Source: Aliivibrio sp. S3MY1 (GTDB lineage: Bacteria > Pseudomonadota > Gammaproteobacteria > Enterobacterales > Vibrionaceae). From it: a stretch of DNA of 64,000 bases. The notes below the pieces were generated by a model. The model had not been told where the DNA came from and searched no databases. It saw only the letters and a program-made list of their open reading frames with translations. This document shows positions 53,242 to 63,107 of the stretch, in pieces. The stretch is from NCBI RefSeq assembly GCF_028765575.1, contig NZ_JARACO010000002.1:62001-126000 (forward strand). The letters are read 5' to 3'. The position numbers and the translations under genes are program-made. Every line of letters begins with the position of its first letter. The stretch's first letter is position 1.

Positions 53242-55164
53242 ATGCGGTTAGTTAACGTGAATTGGTTTGTTATTTTTATAGGGATGTTTAGCTCCTCAAA
53301 CTCTGTTGCTGTATCTGAATTATGGCTAAATCGCTATGCTTATGATGCGATTCAACAGGGGTTTAATAACAAAGACATTTCTGTTTATCATATAAAGCGT
53401 ACAAGTATAGATGACTACCCGTTAGCGGCTTATACTGATTACCGCGCTTTCTTATTTGATATAAATAACAAAACTCCTCAACAAGTGAAGCAATTCTCAC
53501 AAGATTTTTTTGATTACCCATTCTCTGTATCTATACGTGCTGATTATCTTAATGCCATGATAGCCACGAGAAACTGGGCTAATCTATTAGGTTATCAGAA
53601 AGAGCTGCCTAAAGATCAACACTACCAATGTTATTACTACACAGCCTTTTATCACCAAGGCAAGAAAGAGATCGCATTTGAAGGGGCAAAAAAGTTATGG
53701 ATGAATGGCAAGAGCGTCTCTAATGCTTGTAATGAGCTGTTTTCTTATTGGTCAAAGGCAGAGAGAACCGATGAAGATATCCTCCTAAGAGCACTACTTG
53801 CGGTTGATAGTCGAAATTCGAGTTTAATTACTTATCTACGTAAATTAGTTTCTACTGAGCAAAGTCGGGATACTTTGACTGAAATGGGACGTTTATATAA
53901 AGATCCAAATAAATTAATCATGCTGTTTGAGACAAAAGAAGATACGCCGTTTAATCGGGCTTATGCTCAAACGATGTTTAAACACTTAGCTCGTAATGAT
54001 ATCACCAAGACCTATTCAACTTTTCAGTTTTTAATAACACATTTTGAGTTTGAAAAGGGCGAATTTCAATCGGGTTTAGAATGTGCCGCAATTCGATTAT
54101 TAGAAGCTAAAGATCAAGAGGTGATTGAATGGCGAGATCAAATATTTGAACAATCAAACAATGATGAAGCACTAGAGCAACGAATTCGACTAGCGATTAG
54201 AAAAGCACAGTGGCGAGATATTCAATATTGGATATTAGGATTATCAGAGCAGAAAGCTTCTTCATATCGTTGGCAGTATTGGTTAGGGCGAAGTGAGATT
54301 GAACTTGGAGATAGATTAAGTGGAGAGGCTCGGTTAAAACGCATATTGGGAGAGCGTCACTTTTATAGTATCGCAGCAGCAATTTCCCTCAATAGAGAGA
54401 TTCGATATCCCATAGCAAACGTTGAGATAGATACTGAGCAATTATCCATATATCAAAGTGAGATAAATAGAGTAAATGAATTATTAAATCTCGGAAAAGA
54501 GGCTCCAGCAAAGAGTCAATGGCGGCATTTAATTAACCGAGTTCCTACAAAAGATAAAACACTGCTTACCGCTTATGCGAAGGCACAGCAGTGGCATGCC
54601 TTTACTCATGATGCGACACTCGTTGGTGAATTGTGGGATTACATTGAATTGCGCTTCCCTGTGCGATATTACGATTTATTTGAATATTATGGAAAGAAAC
54701 ATAACGTGGATACTATCTCGTTACTGTCATTAACACGTCAAGAGAGTAGTTTTGAACCTTTGTCTCATTCATTTGCTGGTGCTTTGGGCTTAATGCAGGT
54801 TTTACCAAGTACAGCAAGGTACATTACAGATAAATATGATATCAGTTATCAACAACGGTCAGAGTTGCTGGACGTTGAGAAGAACATTGAAATTGGCAGT
54901 CGATATCTTAGCCATTTACTTAATCGTTATGATCAAAATAGGGTCATTGCTTATGCTGCTTATAATGCTGGCCCGACAATGGCAGCAGTATGGCGGAGGC
55001 AGACAAGTCCTAACATTGACATATTCGCGTATATCGAAGGTATTTCATTTAAAGAAACCAGAGTTTATGTGAAAAATATTTTAATGTTTGAAATGTATTA
55101 TCGAGAGATTATCGGGCATAAAGCTCCTTTCTTAACCCTAGATGAATTAGATTGGCATCCATAA
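53242..55164 (+). CDS. slt: Soluble lytic murein transglycosylase Slt (Slt70-type)
   Basis: A 640-residue periplasmic enzyme that cleaves peptidoglycan and recycles it as anhydro-muropeptides. The signal peptide is VNWFVIFIGMFSSSNSVAVS; the long helical U and L domains (about 25-475) form the doughnut; the SLT catalytic domain (about 485-620) has catalytic glutamate near 501 in LTRQESSFEP, then GALGLMQVLPSTARY and AYNAGP. I choose ATG 53242 because AAGGA lies about 8 bases upstream; the in-frame ATG at 53209 has none. In E. coli slt is followed by trpR; here it is not. Terminator at 55320. Confidence 0.94.
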   Translation: MRLVNVNWFVIFIGMFSSSNSVAVSELWLNRYAYDAIQQGFNNKDISVYHIKRTSIDDYPLAAYTDYRAFLFDINNKTPQQVKQFSQDFFDYPFSVSIRADYLNAMIATRNWANLLGYQKELPKDQHYQCYYYTAFYHQGKKEIAFEGAKKLWMNGKSVSNACNELFSYWSKAERTDEDILLRALLAVDSRNSSLITYLRKLVSTEQSRDTLTEMGRLYKDPNKLIMLFETKEDTPFNRAYAQTMFKHLARNDITKTYSTFQFLITHFEFEKGEFQSGLECAAIRLLEAKDQEVIEWRDQIFEQSNNDEALEQRIRLAIRKAQWRDIQYWILGLSEQKASSYRWQYWLGRSEIELGDRLSGEARLKRILGERHFYSIAAAISLNREIRYPIANVEIDTEQLSIYQSEINRVNELLNLGKEAPAKSQWRHLINRVPTKDKTLLTAYAKAQQWHAFTHDATLVGELWDYIELRFPVRYYDLFEYYGKKHNVDTISLLSLTRQESSFEPLSHSFAGALGLMQVLPSTARYITDKYDISYQQRSELLDVEKNIEIGSRYLSHLLNRYDQNRVIAYAAYNAGPTMAAVWRRQTSPNIDIFAYIEGISFKETRVYVKNILMFEMYYREIIGHKAPFLTLDELDWHP

Positions 55165-55538
55165 CAACGTACAGCAGTCAATGCAAAATAAAAACCAGTG
55201 ACACTGTCACTATTTAGTAATTTCATGCATCCAAAAAAGAGATAGACACCAACGTTTTATCTTTCCTACTAAGGGTGAGTTAGAAGTACAGGATAAAAGT
55301 ATAACTATTTAATCTGTAGGGCCGCTATTGAGTGGCCTTTTTTAATTTACTCATAAGTTAGATAGCTTTTAATCTGGCGATAAGAGTTAAAGTTAGAATT
55401 AACAATGGTCTTTTTTTGAACAGCTTACGTTATTAGTGATCGTTATTACATTATGTGCTTATAAAATCTCCTAAACTGTAAATAAGTAAACTTATTATGG
55501 GAATAAAGTCTATCTATCGTATAGCCAAGGAGGCAGTT
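55165..55538. other. Intergenic region after slt
   Basis: 374 bases between slt and the next chosen start. It contains a terminator at 55320-55343. The rest is AT-rich with no other open frame I would call; trpR, expected after slt in enterics, is absent. Confidence 0.5.
55320..55343 (+). terminator. Rho-independent terminator downstream of slt
   Basis: GGCCGCT (55320-55326) pairs with AGTGGCC (55331-55337, one G-T pair), loop ATTG, then six T. Confidence 0.85.
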
Positions 55539-55970
55539 ATGGACAATGTAGCAATCGCATTACATCAATTAAATAGGGCAATAGATCTTTACTTCAATGA
55601 GCATGACTTTGTCAGTACGATTACTTTAAGCAGTGCTGCACAGGCTTTTTTTGTAAAAAGGTTATTGGCTGAAAGTCAGGTCAAAGCATGTGAAGACGTT
55701 ATTTTTAATTCAAAAGCTATTTTGATGACTGAGCGATTAGATCAAAAAATGAATTTGTATGCGTCAATGTCCACAGAAGATACAAAAGAGGAATGGGAAA
55801 GTAAGGCAACGCAATTACTTATGTACTGTTGCGATAGTATCTTAACGTTAAATCTTCCTCGTAGTAAGCAAGTGATATTATTTCTTCGCTCAAAAAGTAA
55901 AAATACATACCTAGTTTCAACAATTAAATCAGTTTATATGAACCTCTCTCTAATGCGCGCTACAAGCTAA
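55539..55970 (+). CDS. Uncharacterized helical protein, 143 residues
   Basis: Starts at ATG 55539 with an AAGGAGG ribosome-binding site 7 bases upstream; the in-frame ATG at 55497 is unsupported. The sequence is all-helical. NRAIDLYFNEHDFVSTITLS followed by SAAQAFF resembles a helical family in which a stretch like DYVSAITLAGAAEE is conserved, possibly HEPN-like, but I cannot confirm it. It has no signal peptide or membrane segment. It is monocistronic; function unknown. Confidence 0.6.
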   Translation: MDNVAIALHQLNRAIDLYFNEHDFVSTITLSSAAQAFFVKRLLAESQVKACEDVIFNSKAILMTERLDQKMNLYASMSTEDTKEEWESKATQLLMYCCDSILTLNLPRSKQVILFLRSKSKNTYLVSTIKSVYMNLSLMRATS

Positions 55971-56101
55971 AACTTATTTATTGTCATACTCAGTAGCTAA
56001 TCTTATTATTGTTGCTGATAGGGTTTATTTAGTGGGTTAAATTAGAGATATCTCTATTAGATCTACTGGGTTTAGTTATTTTGACTGATTAATAGGAGAG
56101 T

Positions 56102-56416
56102 ATGATGAGTAATTTGTTTACCAACCTTCCTAATGAATTAAGTAATGAGGTATTTACTGATCTAGTGACAAGTCATTCAGTGCGTATAGAGAGAATAGTA
56201 TCGTCAGGTCAACGTTCTCCTGAATCTGGTTGGTATGTTCAAGATGAGAATGAATGGGTTTTAGTGCTTGAAGGTTTTGGTTCGATTGCATTTGAAGATG
56301 GCACAGAGAAAACCCTATGCAAGGGAGATTACTTAACTATTCCTGCACATCAAAAACATAAAGTGAGTAAAACAGATCCTGATAACTTAACCATTTGGTT
56401 AGCGGTTTTCTATTGA
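56102..56416 (+). CDS. Cupin-domain protein
   Basis: A 104-residue single-cupin protein. The two cupin motifs are visible: ENEWVLVLEGFGSIAFEDGT (first, with Glu rather than the usual two His) and GDYLTIPAHQKHKV (second, with PAHxxH). A metal site is therefore plausible but not complete. Vibrio and Pseudomonas have similar small cupins of unknown role. AGGAGA lies 6 bases before ATG 56102. It ends 61 bases before a bidirectional terminator. Confidence 0.85.
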   Translation: MMSNLFTNLPNELSNEVFTDLVTSHSVRIERIVSSGQRSPESGWYVQDENEWVLVLEGFGSIAFEDGTEKTLCKGDYLTIPAHQKHKVSKTDPDNLTIWLAVFY

Positions 56417-56477
56417 GTAAATGAAGAGTATTACATTTGCGTTGGCGTTATTGTATAGCTAGTCAGTCATGAATAAG

Positions 56478-56514
56478 AAAAAGCCACTCACGTATTATCA
56501 TGAGTGGCTTTTTT
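56478..56514. terminator. Bidirectional terminator
   Basis: AAAAAGCCACTCA (56478-56490) pairs with TGAGTGGCTTTTT (56501-56513) around a 10-base loop. It serves the cupin gene and the nucleoside transporter gene. Confidence 0.93.
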
Positions 56515-56545
56515 ATATCTTATGTATTTAGCAGTATCAGCTCCC

Positions 56546-57766
56546 TTAGAAGGAAAGGAAGATACCAGCAACTGTAGCACTCATTAAGTTTGCTAATGTT
56601 GCAGCAAAGATAGCTTTCATGCCTAAGCGTGCAATATCAGGACGGCGACTAGGTACAACGCCGCCTAATCCACCCATTAACATCGCGATAGAGGTTAAGT
56701 TTGCGAAGCCACATAAAGCGAAAGTAACAATCGCTTGAGAATGTTCGCTTAATTGATCTTTAACGGCCATTAAATCAGCAAAGGCGACAAATTCATTAAT
56801 CGCGATTTTCTTACCAATTAAACTTGCAGCAACCGTTGCTTCTGACCATGGAACCCCAATTAACCAGGCGATAGGGGCAAATAGGTAACCAAAAATAAGA
56901 TCTAAGCTTAAGTTATCAAAACCAACCAATAGGCCAACTTTATGTAATCCACCATTAACTAGGGCAATTAAGCTAATAATAGCCAGTAAGCTTGCACCTA
57001 CTGCGAAGACAATTTGTAATCCGTTTAAGGCACCTTGTGAGGCGGCATCAATGATATTTACAGGGGTATCGTCAACGGTATCTTCTTCGTATTGATCCGC
57101 TTCATTAATTTCTTCGGTTTGTGGGACAATAAGTTTGGCCATCATTAATCCAGCAGGAGCCGACATAAAGCTTGCTGCGATTAAGTAACGTAATTCAACG
57201 CCTAAGCCTGCATAACCGACCATTGTTCCGCCAGCGACAGAGGCTAAACCACCCACCATTACGGCAAATAACTCAGAACGTGACATTTTAGCAAGGAAAG
57301 GGCGAACAACTAACGGTGCTTCAACTGAGCCAACAAAGATATTAGCGGTTGCTGACATTGATTCGGTACGAGTTGTGCCAAGGAAGCGTTGTAAACCACC
57401 GCCAATAATTTTAATTATCCATCCCATGATCCCTAAATAGTAAAGAACAGAGATTAACGCAGAGAAGAAAACGATAGTAGGCAAAACGTTGACGGCAAAG
57501 ATAAAGCCTAATTTGTATTGGGCTAAATCACCAAAAAGGAATTCTGTGCCTATACGGCCATAAGCAATAATGTCTGAAACAGCCATGGAGATACTATTAA
57601 GGATAGTTTGGCCAATTGGTACGTAGAGGATGAACCCGGCGAACAATAACTGAATTAGGAACGCGCCTAATACAGTGCGCCATTTGATGGCTTGTCGGTT
57701 TTCTGAAAAAAGAAACGCAATCGCGAATAGGCAAACAATGCCTAAAATACTGACCAAAAAGTTCAA
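56546..57766 (-). CDS. Nucleoside:cation symporter, CNT family (NupC/NupX-like)
   Basis: A 406-residue inner-membrane nucleoside transporter of the concentrative (CNT) family. Eight or more hydrophobic segments are visible; family marks are VFFSALISVLYYLGIM, NIFVGSVEAPLVVRPFLAKM (the nucleoside-binding hairpin, with E instead of N in QSE/SVEAP forms), GVPWSEATVAASLIGKKIAINEFVAF and CGFANLTSIAMLMGGLGG. I choose TTG 57766 because GGAG lies 7 bases upstream and the homologous start is LNFLVSILG; the longer ATG frame from 57841 has a basic, unlikely leader. A CRP-like site lies upstream. Single gene. Confidence 0.9.
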   Translation of the reverse strand: MNFLVSILGIVCLFAIAFLFSENRQAIKWRTVLGAFLIQLLFAGFILYVPIGQTILNSISMAVSDIIAYGRIGTEFLFGDLAQYKLGFIFAVNVLPTIVFFSALISVLYYLGIMGWIIKIIGGGLQRFLGTTRTESMSATANIFVGSVEAPLVVRPFLAKMSRSELFAVMVGGLASVAGGTMVGYAGLGVELRYLIAASFMSAPAGLMMAKLIVPQTEEINEADQYEEDTVDDTPVNIIDAASQGALNGLQIVFAVGASLLAIISLIALVNGGLHKVGLLVGFDNLSLDLIFGYLFAPIAWLIGVPWSEATVAASLIGKKIAINEFVAFADLMAVKDQLSEHSQAIVTFALCGFANLTSIAMLMGGLGGVVPSRRPDIARLGMKAIFAATLANLMSATVAGIFLSF

Positions 57767-57826
57767 GGTCAAACTCCAATAGTATTTAGTTAATGATTGC
57801 GGGGGTATTCTAGTCAAAAATAAAAG

Positions 57827-57842
57827 TGTGACAAGGATCAAA
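57827..57842. promoter_or_regulatory. Possible CRP-binding site upstream of the nucleoside transporter
   Basis: TGTGACAAGGATCAAA matches TGTGA-N6-TCACA at 9 of 10 positions. It lies 60-75 bases before the TTG start. Nucleoside uptake genes are commonly CRP-controlled in gammaproteobacteria. Confidence 0.5.
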
Positions 57843-58055
57843 ATGTTATTGAAACTACATAGTCATAACAAAAATGAGGTTATTTGTTTATAGTTTCATC
57901 GATAAAGGCTTAACTGAGAGCTTTGTCACATATAAAAGAGTCAGTTGTTACTATATGGGATAATGCAGCGAGTTAATTACGACTATTATCCCTTACGAGT
58001 GGTGGGTTTCCGGTTTATATAATTAACAATGATTAAAAAGTTGATTAGGTAGCGA

Positions 58056-58967
58056 TTACACATTATCAATCTTCTCTGCATTAATGTGGTGGCGAACAAA
58101 CTCCATAAAGATGTGTACTTTTTTAGCTAAGAATTTACGACGTGGATAAACAGCATAAAGAGGCATTGATTGGTTTAATTCCCAATCAGGAAGAAGTTGC
58201 ACGAGCTTACCACTTCGTAGTTCATCAGAAAGCAGATAAGTCGCAATATAGCCTATACCATTACCTGATACGGTCGCGTTACGAATCGCATCGGCAGAAT
58301 CAATTCGATAATTCCCTGATACTTTGATTTGTAGATTCTCATCTCCTTTATGGAAACCCCACACATTATCTTTACGCTCACGACTCATGTAGGTTAGACA
58401 GTTATGTTTTTTAAGATCGTAAGGGTGATAAGGGATCCCATGCTTAGCTAGATAGGTAGAGCTAGCGACAAGCACAAAATGACAATCAATAAGATGCCTT
58501 GCTACAAATCCTTCAGGAGGAGAATCCATCACTCCTATCCATAAGTCTAATTGCTCTGCAATCACGTCAATCTTATGATCAAACAAAGTTATCTCTATAT
58601 TTAGCTGTGGATAGCGCTGATGAAGCTCAGATAAATACGGCAATATATGATTGTTTGCAAAAGACTGTGCGATGCCGACACGTAACTTACCATTTAGTGT
58701 ATCTATATTAGAAAGCAGTTCGTTTTCAGCTTCATTAATTTCATCGGCGATATTGGCACAATGCACTGCGAACGATTGACCGGCTTCAGTAAGGGAAAAA
58801 GAGCGCGTAGTTCGCTGTACTAACTGGACACCTAAACGCTCTTCAAGAAGCTGAATTTGAAGACTAACTTGCGTTCTCGAAATATCCAAAAGCTGAGCGG
58901 CCTTGGTAAAGCTTTTCTGTTGAGTGAGCGCATTAAATACGATCATTTGTTTGGCTTGCTTTAACAT
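58056..58967 (-). CDS. LysR-family transcriptional regulator
   Basis: A 303-residue LysR-type regulator: N-terminal winged helix-turn-helix (FTKAAQLLDISRTQVSLQIQ, about 20-40; LEERLGVQLVQRTTRSFSLT) and a C-terminal ligand-binding domain (about 90-295) with GIGYIATYLLSDELRSGKLV, of the CrgA-like subgroup. Its target is unknown; it is neither divergent nor adjacent to an obvious regulated enzyme, as cobB lies on the other side with its own start. Single gene. Confidence 0.93.
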   Translation of the reverse strand: MLKQAKQMIVFNALTQQKSFTKAAQLLDISRTQVSLQIQLLEERLGVQLVQRTTRSFSLTEAGQSFAVHCANIADEINEAENELLSNIDTLNGKLRVGIAQSFANNHILPYLSELHQRYPQLNIEITLFDHKIDVIAEQLDLWIGVMDSPPEGFVARHLIDCHFVLVASSTYLAKHGIPYHPYDLKKHNCLTYMSRERKDNVWGFHKGDENLQIKVSGNYRIDSADAIRNATVSGNGIGYIATYLLSDELRSGKLVQLLPDWELNQSMPLYAVYPRRKFLAKKVHIFMEFVRHHINAEKIDNV

Positions 58968-59134
58968 AGGCTTCTCTATTGGTAACTTTAACAGTAAAAA
59001 GAACGTCTCTATTGTAATCGAGCGATTGAATTGAATAAAGTGAGTTGTGTCTTTGTTTTAAGTTATCTCTTGAAAAGGCATCGTTTTTTCATGATAGTGT
59101 TTAGGGATAAAAGACGGCGGCTAAGGATAATGAA

Positions 59135-59848
59135 ATGCTATTTCCATATAAGAATATTGTTATTTTAACAGGAGCAGGGATCTCTGCTGAATCAGGAATT
59201 CAAACGTTTCGTGCAAGTGATGGCCTATGGGAAAATCATCGAATTGAAGACGTAGCGACACCGGAAGGTTTTTTAAAGGATCCTGACTTGGTTCAGAGCT
59301 TTTATAATAAACGCCGTGCTCTGTTAAAAAGTGATGAGATTCAGCCAAATGCGGCTCATAAAGCACTCGCAAAGCTTGAAAAAGAGCTTGATGGCACAGT
59401 GACTATTGTGACGCAGAATATTGATAATTTGCACGAACGTGGTGGCAGTTCAAATGTGATACATATGCATGGGGAACTGAATAAAATACGCTGTGAAGAA
59501 TCAAATCAAGTGATGATGTGTACAGAGGATATTCACACAGGCGATCTCTGCCATTGTTGTCAGATCCCCGCACAATTACGACCTCATATAGTGTGGTTTG
59601 GTGAAATGCCATTAGATATGGGACAGATTCACGATGCGCTAAGTAAGGCTGATCTGTTTGTTTCAATAGGTACTTCTGGGGCGGTTTATCCGGCTGCTGG
59701 TTTTGTGCATGAAGCGAAACTTCATGGTGCTCATACGATTGAAATTAATTTAGAGCCAAGTGCTATTGATGATGAGTTTGAAGAGAAACGCTATGGAAAG
59801 GCTGGGGTGTTGGTTCCGGAGTTAGTCTTAGAGTTATTAGAGAGTTAA
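59135..59848 (+). CDS. cobB: NAD-dependent protein deacylase CobB (sirtuin)
   Basis: A 237-residue sirtuin that removes acetyl and succinyl groups from lysines using NAD. Marks are [29 protein letters not shown], catalytic histidine in HMHGEL, and a zinc site of four cysteines (RC near 125, MMC, LCHCC region). It lacks the N-terminal extension seen in some enteric forms. It sits beside potABCD, as in E. coli, but on the opposite strand and convergent to them. Confidence 0.95.
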   Translation: MLFPYKNIVILTGAGISAESGIQTFRASDGLWENHRIEDVATPEGFLKDPDLVQSFYNKRRALLKSDEIQPNAAHKALAKLEKELDGTVTIVTQNIDNLHERGGSSNVIHMHGELNKIRCEESNQVMMCTEDIHTGDLCHCCQIPAQLRPHIVWFGEMPLDMGQIHDALSKADLFVSIGTSGAVYPAAGFVHEAKLHGAHTIEINLEPSAIDDEFEEKRYGKAGVLVPELVLELLES

Positions 59849-59863
59849 GTCTAATCATTAAAA

Positions 59864-59893
59864 AAGCCAATGAATGCTGTGATTCATTGGCTT
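59864..59893. terminator. Bidirectional terminator between cobB and the pot operon
   Basis: AAGCCAATGAAT (59864-59875) pairs with ATTCATTGGCTT (59882-59893) around a 6-base loop; A-run before and TTCTT after. Confidence 0.88.
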
Positions 59894-59938
59894 CTTATCA
59901 GGTAACTTCTATCTTAATGATAGTTAAGTAGAATTATA

Positions 59939-60982
59939 TTACATATCTACTTTTAGACGTTGGAAGTATTCGTCATAAAGTGTACTTGCTTCACCGACTT
60001 CATCTTGCCATTCGCCTGAATCCATTACTTCTTGTGGTGGGAAGATGTTTGGGTCATTAGCAAAACTTTTTGGAAGAAGAGGGTATGCTGATTTAACTGG
60101 AGTAGGATAACCTATTTCTAATGCAATTTTTGCTGCATTTTCAGGACGAAGTAGGAAATCCATCATTTGATGAGCAGCATCTACGTTTTTAGCCCTAGCT
60201 GGAATTGCTAGGCTGTCCATCCAGAAAATAGTGCCTTTATCTGGCCATACGATTTGAATGTTAGCACCTTCTTCACGAGCCATGTAAGCTGAGCCATTCC
60301 AAAGCATACCAACACTTGTTTCACCCGCTAGATATGGGTTCGCAGGGAAATCAGAGTTAAATACTAATACATTTGGCATCAGTTTTTTAAGCTCTTCATA
60401 AGCAGCTTTGATTTCATCAGGATTGGTTGTATTTGCTGAGTAACCAAGTTTTGTTAAAGCGATGTGGAACACTTCACGTGAGTCATCCATCATCATTAAC
60501 TGGCCTTGCCACTTTTCATCCCAGAAATTATTCCAAGAGTGAAGATCATTCGGGTTCATTATATCAGCATTAACACCGATACCTGTTGCCCCCCAAATAT
60601 AAGGAATAGAGTAGTTGTTATTTGGATCAAACGGCTTATTTAAGTAGTTCGGGTCTAAATCTTTAAAATGAGCCAGTTTTATTTTATCAATTTTTTGTAG
60701 CATACCTTCTTTGCGCATTTTAGACACAAAGTAAGTTGAAGGAACAATTAGATCATACCCAGAACCTTGAGTTTTTAACTTGGCATACATGCTTTCGTTA
60801 GACTCATAAGTTGAATAATAGACTTTGATACCTGTTTCCTTGGTAAAGTCTTCTAGTACTTCATTAGGGATGTATTCTGACCAGTTGTAAAAATAGAGCT
60901 CTTTATCTGCAGCTTGTACATTACCAGCAATTAAGGCTGCAGCGCACAGTCCTGTAGAGACGAGAGTGGTCCACTTTTTCAT
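59939..60982 (-). CDS. potD: Spermidine/putrescine-binding periplasmic protein PotD (copy 1, last gene)
   Basis: A 347-residue periplasmic binding protein for polyamines: signal peptide ending near VQA (about residue 24), KELYFYNWSEYIPNEVLEDF, GYDLIVPSTYFVSKM and LWNGSAYMAREEGANI. Polyamine-contacting residues (Trp and Tyr in YNWSEYI; Trp and Asp in later loops) are kept. It is closely related to the copy at 61192. A terminator at 61141-61167 separates the two, so this copy can be read from its own promoter in the 209-base gap or by readthrough. The V. cholerae locus also has two potD genes. Confidence 0.93.
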   Translation of the reverse strand: MKKWTTLVSTGLCAAALIAGNVQAADKELYFYNWSEYIPNEVLEDFTKETGIKVYYSTYESNESMYAKLKTQGSGYDLIVPSTYFVSKMRKEGMLQKIDKIKLAHFKDLDPNYLNKPFDPNNNYSIPYIWGATGIGVNADIMNPNDLHSWNNFWDEKWQGQLMMMDDSREVFHIALTKLGYSANTTNPDEIKAAYEELKKLMPNVLVFNSDFPANPYLAGETSVGMLWNGSAYMAREEGANIQIVWPDKGTIFWMDSLAIPARAKNVDAAHQMMDFLLRPENAAKIALEIGYPTPVKSAYPLLPKSFANDPNIFPPQEVMDSGEWQDEVGEASTLYDEYFQRLKVDM

Positions 60983-61140
60983 TTCCTTCTCCTATATCAG
61001 AGGGATTTCCATTAATAAGGCGAATATTATAACAATAATTGAGACTGACTTCATGGGTTTATAAATCAAGGGTTTGATATAGATTAGTTTTTAAGAAAAG
61101 AAAGAGGTAGGTAAAGGTGAATATACGTATTTATAAATAT

Positions 61141-61167
61141 AAAAATGGCAGCGTAAACGCTGCCATT
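61141..61167 (-). terminator. Rho-independent terminator after the first potD copy
   Basis: On the minus strand, AATGGCAGCG (61167-61158) pairs with CGCTGCCATT (61153-61144) around TTTA, followed by T residues (61145-61141). It lies between the two potD genes. Confidence 0.85.
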
Positions 61168-61191
61168 AGTTAAGGTCAGTAAAGGGTTAGG

Positions 61192-62226
61192 TTACTGTCC
61201 GGCTTTCAGTTTTAAAAAGTACTCTTCGTATTTCACTGTCATATCACCAACAGCAGATTGCCATTCAACGCGGTCAAGATCTTCTTGAGATGGGAACAGT
61301 GGAGCAACATCTTTAAATTTATCGTTTGATGCTTTAACTGCTGTTAAGTAGCCTGTATCACCTGAAATACGTGCTGCAATTTCTGGGCGAAGTAGGAAGT
61401 CGATCATCTTATGTGATGCTTCTACGTTTTTTGCACCAGATGGAATTGCAAAGTTATCAACCCAACCAATGCCACCTTCTTTAGGGAAGATCAGTTTAAT
61501 TGGTAAGCCTTCAGCTTGTGCAGCAGCTGCAGAACCATTCCAAAGCATACCAAGACCAACTTCGCCAGCCATGTAAGGTGCTGCCGGGTTATCTGAGTTA
61601 AATACTAATACGTTTGGCATTAGTTTTTGCAGCTCAGCGTAAGCTTCGTCAATTTCTTTTGGATTTGTAGAGTTACCTGAGTAACCTAATTTACGTAATG
61701 CAATGTGGAATACTTCACGAGTATCATCCATTAACATTAATTGACCTTCAAACTCTGGGTTCCAAAGATCGCCCCAGCTATTGAAGTCATCTGGGTTGTA
61801 CATTTCTGTGTTTACAGCAAGACCTGTAATAGCAACTACGTGTGGGATAGAGTATTCATTTTTTGGATCGAATGCTTTATCTAGGTAGTTTGCATCTAAG
61901 CCATTAAAGTTTGAAATTTTTGATTTATCAATTGGTTGTAGCATTTTTTCGTCGCGCATTTTTGCAACGAAATAAGTTGAAGGAACAACAAGATCGTAAC
62001 CTTTGTTATGAGCCTTCATTTTCGCGTATAAAGTTTCATTAGACTCATAAGTAGAGTAGATAACCTTAATACCCGTTTCTTTAGTAAATTCTTCTAAAAT
62101 ATCACTGTTGATGTATGGTCCCCAGTTCATGAATACCAATTCATCATTTTCTTTTGCGTTAGCAACATTCATTGTTAGTGCTAAAGCACAGGCGGTTCCA
62201 GTAAAAAACGCAGCCATTTTGTTCAT
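61192..62226 (-). CDS. potD: Spermidine/putrescine-binding periplasmic protein PotD (copy 2)
   Basis: A 344-residue paralogue of the downstream PotD. I start it at ATG 62226 (MNKMAAFFTGTACALALTMN, signal peptide, cleavage near ANA) because GGAGAG lies just upstream; the ATG-like start at 62280 would add a leader that is not signal-like. ELVFMNWGPYINSDILEEF and GYDLVVPSTYFVAKM follow the PotD pattern. Differences from the other copy at the ligand side (MNWGPYI instead of YNWSEYI; AITGLAV instead of GATGIGV) may change the preferred polyamine. It is the last gene before a terminator in potABC-D. Confidence 0.93.
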   Translation of the reverse strand: MNKMAAFFTGTACALALTMNVANAKENDELVFMNWGPYINSDILEEFTKETGIKVIYSTYESNETLYAKMKAHNKGYDLVVPSTYFVAKMRDEKMLQPIDKSKISNFNGLDANYLDKAFDPKNEYSIPHVVAITGLAVNTEMYNPDDFNSWGDLWNPEFEGQLMLMDDTREVFHIALRKLGYSGNSTNPKEIDEAYAELQKLMPNVLVFNSDNPAAPYMAGEVGLGMLWNGSAAAAQAEGLPIKLIFPKEGGIGWVDNFAIPSGAKNVEASHKMIDFLLRPEIAARISGDTGYLTAVKASNDKFKDVAPLFPSQEDLDRVEWQSAVGDMTVKYEEYFLKLKAGQ

Positions 62227-62336
62227 TGATAGACTCTCCATTAGAGTGATAAAAAAGAAGACATGTCGAACAAAAGGCATGTCTTCCAGATTCTATTGTT
62301 TATATTAAACAATTGATTTTAAATTTAATTTATAAC

Positions 62337-63107
62337 TTACTTTATTTTTTCTCTTGCTAGTAATTGAGATAGTACAACTAAAGCAAGTGAAACAATTAAC
62401 ATTACTGTCGCTAGGGCATTCACCTCAGGTGAAATACCAACTTTTACCATTGAGTAAATCTTCAGTGGTAAAATTTCGTAAGTTGGACCCGTAACAAATG
62501 AACTAATAATTACGTCATCAAGAGATAAAGTAAAGCTCAATAGCCAACCTGCAGCAACGGCTGGTTTTGCAAGCGGTAAGATAATCTGTTTTAAAATTAC
62601 CCATTCACTTGCACCTAAATCACGGGCAGCTTCTAGCATCTTCACATCAAAACCTTTTAAACGGCTATAAACTGTTACAACCACGAATGGTAAACAGAAA
62701 GTGATGTGAGCAATCAATAGTGTTAAAAAACCAAGCTCAAAACCGATTACAAGGAAAATAGCCAGTAATGAAATTGCCATTACGATATCAGGAGACATCA
62801 TCACAACAAACAATAAACCGTTAACGAATTTCTTGCCTTTAAATTGGTAACGGAATAGGGCAACTGCCGTTAAGCTACCAATGATGGTTGCTGCTGTACC
62901 TGAAATCACGGCAATAGTGATAGAGTGCCAAGCCGCTTGCATTAAACTGTCATTATTTAATAGCGCTTCATACCATTTAGTTGTGAAGCCGCCCCATTTC
63001 ATGCCAAATTTACTTGCGTTAAATGAGTTCACAATCAAAACGATGATTGGTAGGTATAAGAAAATATATACCAAGCTCATGAAACTGAATTTTATTGTGC
63101 GTCCCAT
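62337..63107 (-). CDS. potC: Spermidine/putrescine ABC transporter permease PotC
   Basis: A 256-residue inner-membrane permease with about six TM helices (first VYIFLYLPIIVLIVNSFNAS). The EAA-type coupling loop is LEAARDLGASEWVILKQIIL, and FTLSLDDVIISSFVTGP is the PotC family signature. With PotB it forms the channel for polyamines. The ATG at 63107 shares its last base position with the potB stop (TAATG), so the two are translationally coupled. Confidence 0.94.
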   Translation of the reverse strand: MGRTIKFSFMSLVYIFLYLPIIVLIVNSFNASKFGMKWGGFTTKWYEALLNNDSLMQAAWHSITIAVISGTAATIIGSLTAVALFRYQFKGKKFVNGLLFVVMMSPDIVMAISLLAIFLVIGFELGFLTLLIAHITFCLPFVVVTVYSRLKGFDVKMLEAARDLGASEWVILKQIILPLAKPAVAAGWLLSFTLSLDDVIISSFVTGPTYEILPLKIYSMVKVGISPEVNALATVMLIVSLALVVLSQLLAREKIK

